Assembly: GCA_046330935.1 (NCBI GenBank)
Contig: JAXLRU010000006.1
Span: 62,001 to 126,000, forward strand
Direction of reading: 5' to 3'
Length of the DNA: 64,000 bases
Source of the DNA: JAXLRU01 sp046330935
GTDB lineage: Bacteria > Actinomycetota > Actinomycetes > Actinomycetales > Kineosporiaceae
Shown here: positions 17,501 through 26,059 of the stretch, in pieces
Layout of the letters: each line of letters opens with the position of its first letter
How positions within the stretch are numbered: the first letter of the stretch is position 1
Notes under the pieces: generated by a model
Told to the model about the DNA's origin: nothing
The model's database searches: none
The model's input: only the letters and a program-made list of their open reading frames with translations
Position numbers and translations under genes: made by a program

Positions 17501-18139
17501 TCACCGGTCGCTGACCTCGCCACCCCCGAGCAGGGCCGCGAGCTGCACCGACGAGCGGGGACGCGCGTCCGAGGTGTCGATCCGCCAGTGCGGCACGGGC
17601 GGGGGCTCCTCGGGGCGCATCCGCGCGGCGAACTCCTCGAACGCCGCGACCTTGCCGGCGTCACGCCCACGCCCCCGGCGCAGCAGCCGCTGGTACAGCT
17701 CCGCGGCGGGGCAGCTCACCCACACCAGCCGCACCGGGTCGCCGCCGAGCCGGCCCACCCAGGCCGCCCACCGGTCGGGGTCGCGGATCTCCTGCGTGAA
17801 CGGGGCCACCAGCACCGGCGGGCACCCCGCACGGCGGATCTCGGCGGCGGCCGCCGTCAGCCCCGCGTACTCGTGCCGCTTCGCATGCTCGTCGTACCAG
17901 GAGCCCTCGCGCTCCCCCTGCCCGCGACCGTGGGCGTCGATCACCTCGGCGACCAGGCCGCTGAACAGGGTGTCCTTGTCGAGGACGGCGCCGGGCGGAC
18001 TGAGCAGGCGGGCCAGGGCGCGCGCGGCCGTGGACTTGCCGGCGCCCGGAGGGCCGGCCACCACCCACACCACCGCGGGCACGGACGCGCCCGACGGCAC
18101 CGGGGCCGGGGGGCCGGGCACGGGACGCGGGGCGCTCAC
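17501..18139 (-). CDS. P-loop ATPase/small-molecule kinase
   Basis: About 212 residues with a Walker A motif GPPGAGKST near residue 30 and a VLDKDTLFSGL segment typical of small kinases of the gluconokinase/AAA_33/zeta-like group. Arg-rich segments (LLRRGRGRD) near residue 150 could form the lid. The substrate cannot be deduced. I choose the GTG at 18139, preceded by AGGA at a workable distance, over a longer form that would run through the maf promoter and start. It is divergent from maf and sits between accE and maf. Confidence 0.78.
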   Translation of the reverse strand: MSAPRPVPGPPAPVPSGASVPAVVWVVAGPPGAGKSTAARALARLLSPPGAVLDKDTLFSGLVAEVIDAHGRGQGEREGSWYDEHAKRHEYAGLTAAAAEIRRAGCPPVLVAPFTQEIRDPDRWAAWVGRLGGDPVRLVWVSCPAAELYQRLLRRGRGRDAGKVAAFEEFAARMRPEEPPPVPHWRIDTSDARPRSSVQLAALLGGGEVSDR

Positions 18140-18156
18140 GCCCGCATCCTGGCAGG

Positions 18157-18162
18157 TAGCCT
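18157..18162 (+). promoter_or_regulatory. Leaderless -10 element of maf
   Basis: TAGCCT eight bases before the GTG of maf; same class as the other TAnnnT elements. Confidence 0.55.
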
Positions 18163-18170
18163 CGGCGTCC

Positions 18171-18836
18171 GTGACCGTGCCTGAGCCCGCTGTGCCGCCC
18201 GTGCCGCCCGTCCCGCTCGTCCTCGCCTCGGCCTCGCCCGCCCGCAGGGCCACGCTCGCCTCGGCCGGCGTCGACGCCGTCGTCCAGGTGTCCTCGGTCG
18301 ACGAGGACGCCGTCGTCGCCCGCTACGGCGTGACCGACGCCGAGGACGTCGCGCTCGTGCTCGCCAAGGCGAAGGCCGAGGACGTCGCGGGCGCGCTGCC
18401 GGAGGACGACCTGCCCGACGGCGCGCTCGTGCTGGGCTGCGACTCGGTGCTGGAGTTCGACGGGCAGGTGCTGGGCAAGCCCGGCACGGCCGAGGTCGCC
18501 CGGCAGCGCTGGCTCGCGATGCGGGGGCGGTCGGGCACCCTGCACACCGGTCACTGGCTCGTCGACGCCCGCGAGGACGGGTCGGGCGCCACCTTGGGAG
18601 CCGTGGCTTCGACGGTCGTGCACTTCGCCGACCTGAGCGACGCCGAGGTCGACGCCTACGTGGCCACCGGCGAGCCGCTGGCCGTGGCGGGCGCCTTCAC
18701 CGTCGACGGGCTGGGCGGGGCCTTCGTCACCCGGATCGAGGGCGACCACCACAACGTCGTCGGGGTGTCGCTGCCGCTGCTGCGCGAGCTGGTCGCCGAG
18801 ACCGGCGTCGCCTGGCACGAGCTGTGGCGGGCGTGA
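18171..18836 (+). CDS. maf: Maf-family nucleotide pyrophosphatase
   Basis: The 221-residue protein belongs to the Maf/Ham1-like family, which hydrolyses non-canonical or excess nucleoside triphosphates. Landmarks are LVLASASPARRATLASAG near residue 15, LAKAKAEDVA, VLGCDSVLEFDG (catalytic Asp) near 90, LGKPGTAEVAR and a terminal EGDHHNVVGVSLPLL. The normal S-x-R entry motif is present. It lies downstream of accE as in mycobacteria. The GTG at 18171 follows a TAGCCT hexamer, so the message is probably leaderless. The exact substrate subgroup is uncertain. Confidence 0.93.
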   Translation: MTVPEPAVPPVPPVPLVLASASPARRATLASAGVDAVVQVSSVDEDAVVARYGVTDAEDVALVLAKAKAEDVAGALPEDDLPDGALVLGCDSVLEFDGQVLGKPGTAEVARQRWLAMRGRSGTLHTGHWLVDAREDGSGATLGAVASTVVHFADLSDAEVDAYVATGEPLAVAGAFTVDGLGGAFVTRIEGDHHNVVGVSLPLLRELVAETGVAWHELWRA

Positions 18837-19288
18837 CCCCGCCCCTCCCGGCGGTGCGGCGGCTCGCTCCCGGCGAGGAGGCCGCCGTCGTCGCCCTGTG
18901 GCAGCGCTGTGGGCTCACCCGCCCCTGGAACGATCCCGACGCCGACCTGCGCCGGGCGCTGGACGGGCCGTCGTCCGCGGTGCTCGTCGCGTGCTCCGAC
19001 GCAGGCGACGTCGTCGGTTCGGTGATGGTCGGCGTCGACGGGCACCGCGCGTGGGTCTACTACCTGGGCGTCGACCCCGACCGGCGCGAGGCGGGGCTCG
19101 GGCGCGTGCTCATGGCCGCCGCCGAGGAGTGGGCGGCCGAGCGCGGGGCGCCGAAGCTGCTGCTGATGGTCCGGTCGTCGAACACGGCCGTGCGCGGGTT
19201 CTACGAGGCCCTCGACTACGCCGAGCAGGACACGATCGTCCTCGGGCGCCGGCTCGACGGCGTCCCCGACGGCGGCGCGCGCCGCTGA
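18833..19288 (+). CDS. GNAT-family N-acetyltransferase (YpeA-like)
   Basis: 151 residues with the GNAT acetyl-CoA-binding segment, here DRREAGLGRVLMAAAEEW near residue 85, and a C-terminal NTAVRGFYEALDYAEQD typical of the family. The layout matches YpeA/RimI-like single-domain acetyltransferases. The GTG at 18833 overlaps the maf stop by four bases and is preferred to a GTG nine bases earlier. The substrate is unknown. Confidence 0.85.
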   Translation: MTPPLPAVRRLAPGEEAAVVALWQRCGLTRPWNDPDADLRRALDGPSSAVLVACSDAGDVVGSVMVGVDGHRAWVYYLGVDPDRREAGLGRVLMAAAEEWAAERGAPKLLLMVRSSNTAVRGFYEALDYAEQDTIVLGRRLDGVPDGGARR

Positions 19289-19395
19289 CGTCTCCGGGAC
19301 CCCCCGAAACGTCGCCGACACACCCCCGTCGCCTGCGACGTGACGCAGACCACTGATCGTTACTTCGTGCGTCCGTGATCGACACACGTCGTTCC

Positions 19396-19401
19396 TAGGT
19401 T
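19396..19401 (+). promoter_or_regulatory. Leaderless -10 element of the GntR regulator
   Basis: TAGGTT six bases before the ATG at 19408. The palindrome at 19430-19467 starts only about 20 bases downstream of the predicted start site, so a protein bound there would block clearance. Confidence 0.6.
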
Positions 19402-19407
19402 CGCCGC

Positions 19408-20208
19408 ATGCCCCACCAGCCGGACACACCTCTGCATCCGCCGCTGTATACAACTGCGGATGCAGAGTCGTCGCCGGCTCCCGGCCCCACCTCGCGGCCC
19501 GCCAGGGCCGGTCGCGACAGGAGGGCCAACAACGCCTCCCGGCGCGAGCAGGTCTACGGCGAACTGCGGCGGCGGATCCTCGTCGCCGAGTTCCCGGCCC
19601 GCACCCGCCTCGCCGAGGAACGCCTCGCCGCCCTCCTCGAGGTCAGCCGCACGCCCGTCCGCGAGGCGCTCGTCCGCCTCCACGCCGATCGCCTCCTGCG
19701 CCGCCACCCCGACGGCGGCTACGAGGTCGCCGAACCCGACCTGGCCGACCTGCGCGACCTCTACGAGCTGCGGGTCACCCTCGAGGTGCGAGGGCTCACC
19801 CGGGCGCTGGAGGGCCGCAAGCACGACCTCTCCCAGCTCGAGCCGCTGCGCGACCACTGGCGGCGGCTGCGCGCCGACACCCCCGACCCCGACTCCCGCT
19901 TCGTCGAGGAGGACGAGGCCTTCCACACCACCCTCAACCGCGCCTCCGGCAACCTCGCGCTCACCGAGACCCTGACCGGAGTCAACGCCCGCATCCGCCC
20001 CGTGCGCATGTACGACTTCCTCACCTCCGACCGGATCGAGGAGACGATCAGCCAGCACCTGGAGATCGTCGAAGCCGTCCTGGCCGAGGACATCCCCGAG
20101 GCTTTGCAGGCCCTGCGCCGCCACGTCGGGGTGTCCCTGGAGGTCGTCGAGCGCCGCGCCGAGCACGCGATCACCCAGATGGCACTCATGCGAGGACGCC
20201 GGTCATGA
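19408..20208 (+). CDS. GntR/FadR-family regulator of the biuret island
   Basis: A 266-residue transcription factor. Residues about 45-110 are a winged helix-turn-helix (REQVYGELRRRILVAEF, VSRTPVREALVRLHADRLL), and about 115-250 an all-helical FCD ligand-binding domain with LYELRVTLEVRGL and a His-containing QHLEIVEAVLAED. FadR-type proteins bind as dimers and release DNA on ligand binding. The only ATG in range is at 19408, and the first 45 codons are a poorly conserved leader that contains a strong palindrome. The stop overlaps the importer ATPase start by four bases, so the regulator is part of the operon it probably controls. The inducer may be biuret or a related ureide, which is inference. 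Confidence 0.88.
   Translation: MPHQPDTPLHPPLYTTADAESSPAPGPTSRPARAGRDRRANNASRREQVYGELRRRILVAEFPARTRLAEERLAALLEVSRTPVREALVRLHADRLLRRHPDGGYEVAEPDLADLRDLYELRVTLEVRGLTRALEGRKHDLSQLEPLRDHWRRLRADTPDPDSRFVEEDEAFHTTLNRASGNLALTETLTGVNARIRPVRMYDFLTSDRIEETISQHLEIVEAVLAEDIPEALQALRRHVGVSLEVVERRAEHAITQMALMRGRRS
19430..19467 (+). promoter_or_regulatory. Palindromic operator candidate inside the GntR gene start
   Basis: Perfect 12-base arms CTCTGCATCCGC (19430-19441) and GCGGATGCAGAG (19456-19467) flank a 14-base centre that itself contains the palindrome TGTATACA. The core resembles known GntR-family operators of the TTGTATACAA type. It falls in codons 8-20 of the regulator, where the surrounding DNA is unusually AT-rich. 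Confidence 0.65.
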
Positions 20209-21881
20209 CCACGATCGATCCGCCCGCCAGCACCCCCGCCACGGACGACGCGCCCGTCGTCGTCCCCGACCCCTCCGTCGTCGCGGCCGTCCCCGAACCG
20301 GGCGGTGCACCCGTCGTCGAGACCGGTGCACCGCAGGCCGATCCCGACCTCGACGCCGCGGCCGGCCTCGGCCGCCAGCGCCCCCTCCTCGAGGTGCTCT
20401 CCTACTCGATCAGCTTCGGGGAGGTGAAGGCCAACCAGGACGTCAGCTTCGACATCGCCTCCGGCGAGATCCACGCCCTGGTCGGGGAGAACGGCGCGGG
20501 CAAGTCCACGCTGCTCAAGCTCATCTACGGCGTCTACCAGCCCGACTCCGGCCAGCTGATCTTCGACGGCAAGGAAGAGCAGATCACCAGCCCGTCGGTG
20601 GCCCGCTCGCTCGGCATCGGCATGGTCTTCCAGGACCTGCGCCTGGTGCCCGCCCTCACCGTCGCCGAGAACATCGCCCTCGCCCTGCCCGGGTCGTTCC
20701 GGCTCAAGCTCGACGACCTCGCCGCGCGGATCACCGAGGCGAGCGAGAAGCACGGGCTGGCGGTGGACCCCAAGGCCCTGGTGCGGCACCTGTCGATCGG
20801 CGAGCGCCAGCGCGTGGAGATCCTCAAGGTGCTCATGACGGGCGCCCGCCTGGTGATCCTCGACGAGCCGACGAGCGTGCTCGCCCCGCAGGAGGCCGAG
20901 GCGCTGTTCGAGGTCATGCGCGGGATGAAGGCGAAGGGCTACGCGGTCGTCATCGTCACGCACAAGCTCAACGAGGTGCGTGCCGTCGCCGACCGCGTGA
21001 CCGTCCTGCGCGGCGGCCGGGTCGTCCTGGCCGGGGCCGCCCCCGCCGACCACGACGACCCCGCCCTGATCGAGGCGATGGTCGGCCGCAAGGTCGCCCC
21101 CCTCGCCCGGGTCCGCGAACCCGTCCCCGACACCGACACCCCCGCGCTCGTGCTGCGCGGCGTCAGCGCGCTGGGCGACCGCGGCCACGAGGCCCTGCAC
21201 GACGTCACCCTCGACGTGCGGCCCGGCGAGCTCGTCGGCGTCGCCGGCGTGGCCGGCTCGGGGCAGCGCGAGCTGTGCGAGGTCGCGCTCGGGCTGCGCG
21301 CGATCACCGGCGGCAGCGTGAGCATCGGCGGGACGGCGCTGGGCAGCCGCACCGTCACCACCGCGCTCAAGGCGGGCGCCGTCGGCGTCCCCGAGGACCC
21401 GGTCGACGACTCGGTCGTGCACGGCCTCACCGTCCTGGAGCACATGGTGCTCGACGGGCGGCCGATCCCCCGCAAGCGCCTGGGCATCGACTGGGCAGCG
21501 GTGCGGCGGCGCACCACCGACGCCGACAGCCGCGCCGGACTGCGGATCGCAGGCCTGCACCGCAAGGTCGCCGAGCTGTCCGGCGGCAACATCCAGCGCG
21601 TCATCCTCACCCGCACCCTCGCCGACGACTCCACCCTCGTCGTCGCCGCCTACCCCAGCCGCGGCCTCGACATCGCCAACACCCGGCGCACCCAGGAGCT
21701 GCTGCTGCAGCGCAAGGACGCCGGCGCGGGCGTGCTCGTCGTCAGCGAGGACCTCGAGGAACTCATGTCGATCAGCGATCGGATCGCCGTCATGCACGCC
21801 GGGCACATCGCCGGCGTCGTGGACGCCGCCTCGGCCGACCGGTTCCTGCTCGGCCGGCTCATGCTCGGAGGTGCCGAATGA
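20205..21881 (+). CDS. BMP-type ABC importer, duplicated ATPase subunit
   Basis: 558 residues with two fused nucleotide-binding domains, as in NupO/YufO and RbsA-type importers. Domain 1 has a full Walker A GENGAGKST near residue 93, signature LSIGERQR and Walker B LVILDEPT. Domain 2 has a degenerate P-loop GVAGSGQREL near residue 350 and signature LSGGNIQR, the usual asymmetry of this family. A Pro/Ala/Val-rich leader of about 50 residues precedes domain 1. The ATG overlaps the GntR stop. It powers uptake with the two permeases and the lipoprotein downstream. Family members carry nucleosides or other small N-rich solutes; context points to biuret or a relative. Confidence 0.92.
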   Translation: MTTIDPPASTPATDDAPVVVPDPSVVAAVPEPGGAPVVETGAPQADPDLDAAAGLGRQRPLLEVLSYSISFGEVKANQDVSFDIASGEIHALVGENGAGKSTLLKLIYGVYQPDSGQLIFDGKEEQITSPSVARSLGIGMVFQDLRLVPALTVAENIALALPGSFRLKLDDLAARITEASEKHGLAVDPKALVRHLSIGERQRVEILKVLMTGARLVILDEPTSVLAPQEAEALFEVMRGMKAKGYAVVIVTHKLNEVRAVADRVTVLRGGRVVLAGAAPADHDDPALIEAMVGRKVAPLARVREPVPDTDTPALVLRGVSALGDRGHEALHDVTLDVRPGELVGVAGVAGSGQRELCEVALGLRAITGGSVSIGGTALGSRTVTTALKAGAVGVPEDPVDDSVVHGLTVLEHMVLDGRPIPRKRLGIDWAAVRRRTTDADSRAGLRIAGLHRKVAELSGGNIQRVILTRTLADDSTLVVAAYPSRGLDIANTRRTQELLLQRKDAGAGVLVVSEDLEELMSISDRIAVMHAGHIAGVVDAASADRFLLGRLMLGGAE

Positions 21882-23011
21882 CCACCCCGTCCCCGTCGCC
21901 AGCACAGACCGACGCCTCCGGGGGGCTCGCGGTCCAGGCCCCGGCCCCGACCCCCACTCCCCCCGACGGCGAGGCCGGCAACGCCCGGCTGCGCGCCGTC
22001 GGCGAGGTGGCCGGCCGTTGGGCCGCCGCGCTCGTCGGCGCCGTCGCGATCTTCAGCGTGATCCTGCTGACCCGCGGCGCCAACCCGCTCACCACGTTCC
22101 AGTACGCGTGGGAGAACACCCTGCTCAACGGCCTGTCGGTGCAGGAGATCCTGATCAAGATGGGCCCGATCGCCCTCGCGGCGCTCGCCGTCGTCGTGCC
22201 CGCCAAGGCCGGCCTGGTCAACGTCGGCGGCGAGGGGCAGCTGCTCGTCGGCGCCGTCGCCGCCGCGGGCGTGGCCCTCGCGACCGACCAGAGCCTGCCC
22301 GGCGGCCTCGTGCTCGTCCTGATGATGGTCGCCGCCGCCGTGGCGGGCGCCCTGTGGGCGGGCATCGCCGCCGCGCTGCGCGTCTTCGTCAAGGTCAACG
22401 AGGCCGTGAGCACGCTGCTGCTCAACTACGTGGCGCTCGACCTCCTGCTGTTCCTCATCTACCAGCCGTGGAAGGACCCCAACGGCTCCGGCCAGCCCGC
22501 CACGCGTCCCCTGGCCGACGTCGCGAAGATGCCCGTCTTCACCGGCAGCAAGGTGCACGTGGGCCTGGCGATCGTCGTCATCGCCGCGATCGGCGTCTGG
22601 GCGGCGCTGCGGTTCACCACCTGGGGGTTCCGCCTGGCCACGGTCGGCGGCAACCCCGAGGCCGCCCGCCGGGCCGGGTTCCCCGTGACGATGCTGCTGC
22701 TGTCGGGGATGCTCGTCGGCGGCGCGCTCGCCGGGCTCGGCGGCATGATCCACTTCGCCGGCGTCGAGTACCAGCTGCGCCCCGGCATCCTCTCCCAGAT
22801 CGGCTACACGGCCTTCCTGGCCAGCTGGCTCGCCCGGCACAAGCCGCTGCCCGTGCTCGTGGCCTCGCTCGTGCTCTCGGCCCTGATCGTGGCCGGCGAC
22901 AGCTTCCAGATCGACTCCGGCCTCCCGGCCGCCACCGTCAACATCCTCATCGGCCTGCTGCTGATCGCCGTCCTGGGCTGGACCGGCACGCGCACGAAGA
23001 GCGGAGCGTGA
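21878..23011 (+). CDS. BMP-type ABC importer permease 1
   Basis: A 377-residue BPD_transp_2-type permease with about nine to ten hydrophobic spans. PAKAGLVNVGGEGQLLVGA near residue 110 is the conserved segment of the NupP/YufP group. The N-terminus is a Pro/Thr-rich cytoplasmic leader. ATG overlaps the ATPase stop by four bases and GGAG stands just upstream. Confidence 0.92.
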   Translation: MTTPSPSPAQTDASGGLAVQAPAPTPTPPDGEAGNARLRAVGEVAGRWAAALVGAVAIFSVILLTRGANPLTTFQYAWENTLLNGLSVQEILIKMGPIALAALAVVVPAKAGLVNVGGEGQLLVGAVAAAGVALATDQSLPGGLVLVLMMVAAAVAGALWAGIAAALRVFVKVNEAVSTLLLNYVALDLLLFLIYQPWKDPNGSGQPATRPLADVAKMPVFTGSKVHVGLAIVVIAAIGVWAALRFTTWGFRLATVGGNPEAARRAGFPVTMLLLSGMLVGGALAGLGGMIHFAGVEYQLRPGILSQIGYTAFLASWLARHKPLPVLVASLVLSALIVAGDSFQIDSGLPAATVNILIGLLLIAVLGWTGTRTKSGA

Positions 23012-23015
23012 GGTC

Positions 23016-23936
23016 ATGAGCCTCGTCGTCGACGTCCTGTCCAGCGGGGTGCGCTCCGGCACCTCGATCATGTTCGCCGCCCAGGGCGAGACCGTCTCCG
23101 AGCGGGCCGGCGTGATCAACCTCGGCACCGAGGGCTGCATGCTGCTCGGGGCCCTCACCGGCCTCGCCGTCACGAAGGAGACCGGCAATCCCTGGATCGG
23201 CATCCTCGCCGCCGCCGTGGCCGGGGCCGCCCTGGCCGCCGTCCACGCCGTGCTGGTGATCAGCCGCAAGGCCAACCAGTTCGCCAGCGGCCTCACCCTG
23301 CTCTTCCTCGCCCTCGGCCTGACCTCGCTGTACGGGCCCGGCTTCGTCGGGGAGAAGGGAAAGATCGACGGGCTGGACCCGGTGGCCGTCCCGGGGCTGT
23401 CGAGCATCCCGTTCCTCGGCGAGATCCTCTTCCACCAGGACCCGCTCACCTATGTGAGTTACGCCGTCGCGCCCCTGCTGTTCTGGGTCGTCTTCCGCAC
23501 CCGCGCGGGTCTGCTCCTGCGCAGCGCCGGCGAGCGCTCGGAGGTGCTCACCGTGCACGGGTACAGCGTGGCCGCCGTCCGCTATGTCGCCGTCATCGCC
23601 GGCGGCGCGCTCGCCGGGATCGGCGGCGCGCACCTGTCGGTGTCCTACTCCCAGTCCTGGTTCGAGAACATGATCGTCGGCCGCGGGTTCATCGCCGTCG
23701 CCCTCGTCGTGTTCGCCTCCTGGCAGCCCTGGCGGATCCTCGCCGGCGCCTACCTGTTCGGCGCCGCCCTCGCGCTCTCGCCGCAGCTGCAGGCCCGCGG
23801 CATCGGCGTCAACCAGTTCGCCCTCGAGGCCCTGCCGTTCGTCGCCACCCTCCTGTTCCTGACGTTCCTCGGCAGGCGGACCCTGCTCGCCGCGCCCCAG
23901 GAGCTACGGCGGGTCTTCGACAACACCGCCACCTAG
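23016..23936 (+). CDS. BMP-type ABC importer permease 2
   Basis: A 306-residue permease of the NupQ/YufQ group with about eight spans. The conserved ERAGVINLGTEGCMLLGA segment near residue 30 mirrors the one in permease 1, so the two form the usual heterodimeric channel. It begins five bases after the permease 1 stop with GAGG directly before the ATG. Confidence 0.92.
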   Translation: MSLVVDVLSSGVRSGTSIMFAAQGETVSERAGVINLGTEGCMLLGALTGLAVTKETGNPWIGILAAAVAGAALAAVHAVLVISRKANQFASGLTLLFLALGLTSLYGPGFVGEKGKIDGLDPVAVPGLSSIPFLGEILFHQDPLTYVSYAVAPLLFWVVFRTRAGLLLRSAGERSEVLTVHGYSVAAVRYVAVIAGGALAGIGGAHLSVSYSQSWFENMIVGRGFIAVALVVFASWQPWRILAGAYLFGAALALSPQLQARGIGVNQFALEALPFVATLLFLTFLGRRTLLAAPQELRRVFDNTAT

Positions 23937-23976
23937 CCCCCCGACCCCCGGACGCCGCCGCCGTCGTCCGGACGCC

Positions 23977-24007
23977 GCCCGCCCGCCGTCCCGGCGAGCG
24001 GGCGGGC
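23977..24007 (+). terminator. Strong 10-bp stem-loop between permease and binding-protein genes
   Basis: GCCCGCCCGC (23977-23986) and GCGGGCGGGC (23998-24007) form a perfect all-GC stem around an 11-base loop. It lies in the only sizeable gap within the importer genes, just before the binding-protein gene. It may attenuate upstream transcription or protect the 5' end of a separate, more abundant binding-protein message. Confidence 0.55.
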
Positions 24008-24070
24008 ACCACCCCCGTCCCCCGGCCCGTTGCCGCTCCCGTCCCCGGGGCGGACGAAAGGACCTCTCGC

Positions 24071-25237
24071 ATGCGCAGCACCCGACCGTCCCGGCGGCAC
24101 CTGGTCGCCGTGTCCGCCCTGGCCGTGGCCGCCCTCGGCCTCACCGCCTGCTCCAGCGCCACCAGCACCTCCACCGGTGGCGGCAGCGGTGCTCCCGGCC
24201 AGGGGAGCACCGCGGTGGGCTTCATCTTCGTGGGGCCCAAGACCGACTTCGGCTACAACCAGGCCGCCTACGAGGGCAGCCAGGAGGTCGGCAAGAAGTT
24301 CCCCAACCTCAAGATCCTCACCCAGGAGAACGTGCCCGAGGACGACTCGGCCGCCCGCGTCATGGAGGGCATGATCTCCCGCGGCGCGAAGATCCTGTTC
24401 GCGACCAGCTACGGCCACCTCCAGGCCGCCGAGAAGGTCGCCGCCGCCCACCCCGGCGTCGCCGTCGTGCAGCAGGGCAACGTGATCAACGGGGCCGTCG
24501 GCAAGAACATCGGCACCTACTTCGGCACCGTGTTCGAGCCCGTCTACCTCGCCGGCATCGCCGCAGGTCGAGCCACCAAGAGCAACAAGCTCGGCTACAT
24601 CTACGCCTTCGGCATCCCCCAGACCGTCAACAACATCAACGCCTTCGAGCTGGGCGCCAAGAGCGTCAACCCCGCCGCGCAGACGTACGCGATCAACACG
24701 TCGTCGTGGTGCGACCCGGGCAAGCAGAAGTCGGCCGTGGACGCCCTCCTCAAGCAGGGCGTCGACGTCATCACCCAGCACCAGGACTGCACCGACACGA
24801 TCATCAAGGCCACCGAGGCCGCCGGCGCCTCCACCGTCGGCTACCACGCCGACGCCTCGTCGCTGGCGCCCAAGGGCTGGCTGACCGGCTCGCAGTGGGC
24901 GTGGGCCCCGCTGTACGAGGACATCGTGCAGACCGCGCTGGACGGCAAGTTCACCGGCAGCCAGTACAACGCGAACTACCGCGTCGGGCTGCAGACCGGC
25001 ACCAACCCGTTCGTCCAGTCGCCGTTCGGCCCGTCGGTCACCGACCAGACGAAGACCGACATCGCCGCGGCGCTGGAGAAGCTCAAGGTCAAGGGCGCCT
25101 CGGTGTTCACCGGCCCGCTCAAGGACCAGAAGGGCACCGTCCAGGTGCCCGCCGGCACCGCCCTGCAGTACGGCGACCCCGGCATCGAGGGCATGAACTG
25201 GTTCGTCGAGGGCGTCGTCGGCGACCTGCCCAAGTGA
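24071..25237 (+). CDS. BMP-family substrate-binding lipoprotein
   Basis: 388 residues. A basic start, a hydrophobic stretch and the lipobox LTAC (Cys near residue 27) mark a lipoprotein; a Ser/Thr/Gly linker follows. The mature part begins VGFIFVGPKTDFGYNQAAYEG, the family-typical strand and loop that contact substrate (quoted region near residue 53). Later ATSYGHLQAAEK and DVITQHQDC are also family-like. GAAAGGA precedes the ATG. It captures the solute outside the membrane for the ATPase/permease set upstream. BMP proteins classically bind nucleosides; here the downstream enzymes argue for biuret or another ureide. Confidence 0.92.
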   Translation: MRSTRPSRRHLVAVSALAVAALGLTACSSATSTSTGGGSGAPGQGSTAVGFIFVGPKTDFGYNQAAYEGSQEVGKKFPNLKILTQENVPEDDSAARVMEGMISRGAKILFATSYGHLQAAEKVAAAHPGVAVVQQGNVINGAVGKNIGTYFGTVFEPVYLAGIAAGRATKSNKLGYIYAFGIPQTVNNINAFELGAKSVNPAAQTYAINTSSWCDPGKQKSAVDALLKQGVDVITQHQDCTDTIIKATEAAGASTVGYHADASSLAPKGWLTGSQWAWAPLYEDIVQTALDGKFTGSQYNANYRVGLQTGTNPFVQSPFGPSVTDQTKTDIAAALEKLKVKGASVFTGPLKDQKGTVQVPAGTALQYGDPGIEGMNWFVEGVVGDLPK

Positions 25238-25249
25238 CCTGATCCGCCC

Positions 25250-25268
25250 GGGGTGGGTGGGGGGGGGG
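25250..25268 (+). other. G-tract with quadruplex potential
   Basis: Runs of 4, 3 and 10 guanines separated by single T residues, followed after a short GC-rich loop by CCACCCCACCCC, which can pair back with it. It sits between the binding-protein stop and biuH and could act as an RNA structure limiting read-through. Confidence 0.5.
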
Positions 25269-25318
25269 CGCGCCACCCCACCCCCTCACCCGCACGCCCC
25301 GTACAGGAGGAACCCGCG

Positions 25319-26059
25319 ATGACCTACCCCCAGGTGGACGCGCAGCCCTACGCCTGGCCCTACGACGGGGCCATCGACCCCGCGAAGACCGCCGTCCTGT
25401 GCATCGACTGGCAGACCGACTTCTGCGGCCCCGGCGGGTACGTCGACCGCATGGGGTACGACCTCTCGCTCACCCGCACCCCGCTGGGCCCCACGAAGGC
25501 GCTGCTCGACGTCGTCCGGCCCCTCGGGTTCACGATCATCCACACCCGCGAGGGCCACCGGCCCGACCTGTCCGACTGCCCGCCCAACAAGCTGTGGCGG
25601 TCCAAGCAGATCGGCGCCGGGATCGGCGACCCAGGGCCCGCGGGGCGCATCCTCGTGCGCGGCGAGGTCGGCTGGGACATCGTCCCCGAGGTCGCGCCGC
25701 TGCCCGGCGAGATCGTCATCGACAAGCCCGGCAAGGGCTCCTTCTACGCCACCGACCTCGACCTGATCCTGCACAACCGCGGCATCACCCACCTGATCAT
25801 CACGGGCATCACCACCGACGTGTGCGTGCACACGACCATGCGCGACGCCAACGACCGCGGCTACGAGTGCCTGCTCGTCACCGACTGCACCGGTGCCACC
25901 GACCACGGCAACCACCTCGCCGCGATCAAGATGGTGACGATGCAGGGCGGGGTCTTCGGCGCCGTCGCCGACAGCGCGGCGATCATCGCGGCGCTCACGG
26001 GCACCGCTCCCGCGAGCGCCGACGTCGACCTCTCCGAGCCCGCCACCGTCGGATCGTGA
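25319..26059 (+). CDS. biuH: Biuret hydrolase-like isochorismatase-family cysteine hydrolase
   Basis: A 246-residue enzyme preceded by AGGAGG. The isochorismatase-like triad is visible: Asp30 in CIDWQTDF, Lys136 in DKPGKGSF and Cys169 in GITTDVCVHTT. Several stretches match my memory of the Rhizobium biuret hydrolase BiuH, including the start (D-x-PY-WPY-G), GYVDRMGYDLSL, IIHTREGHRPDL and MQGGVFG; the spacing of the triad is also the same. The reaction would be biuret + H2O to allophanate + NH3. The next two genes supply an allophanate-hydrolysing enzyme, which supports this over ureidoacrylate hydrolase (RutB) or N-carbamoylsarcosine amidase. The enzyme is cytoplasmic. Confidence 0.85.
   Translation: MTYPQVDAQPYAWPYDGAIDPAKTAVLCIDWQTDFCGPGGYVDRMGYDLSLTRTPLGPTKALLDVVRPLGFTIIHTREGHRPDLSDCPPNKLWRSKQIGAGIGDPGPAGRILVRGEVGWDIVPEVAPLPGEIVIDKPGKGSFYATDLDLILHNRGITHLIITGITTDVCVHTTMRDANDRGYECLLVTDCTGATDHGNHLAAIKMVTMQGGVFGAVADSAAIIAALTGTAPASADVDLSEPATVGS

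Noticed and set aside
25319..26059. RutB or nicotinamidase for the cysteine hydrolase
   Set aside because: No other rut genes are present, nicotinamidase metal motifs are missing, and the flanking signatures and next genes match the biuret route.
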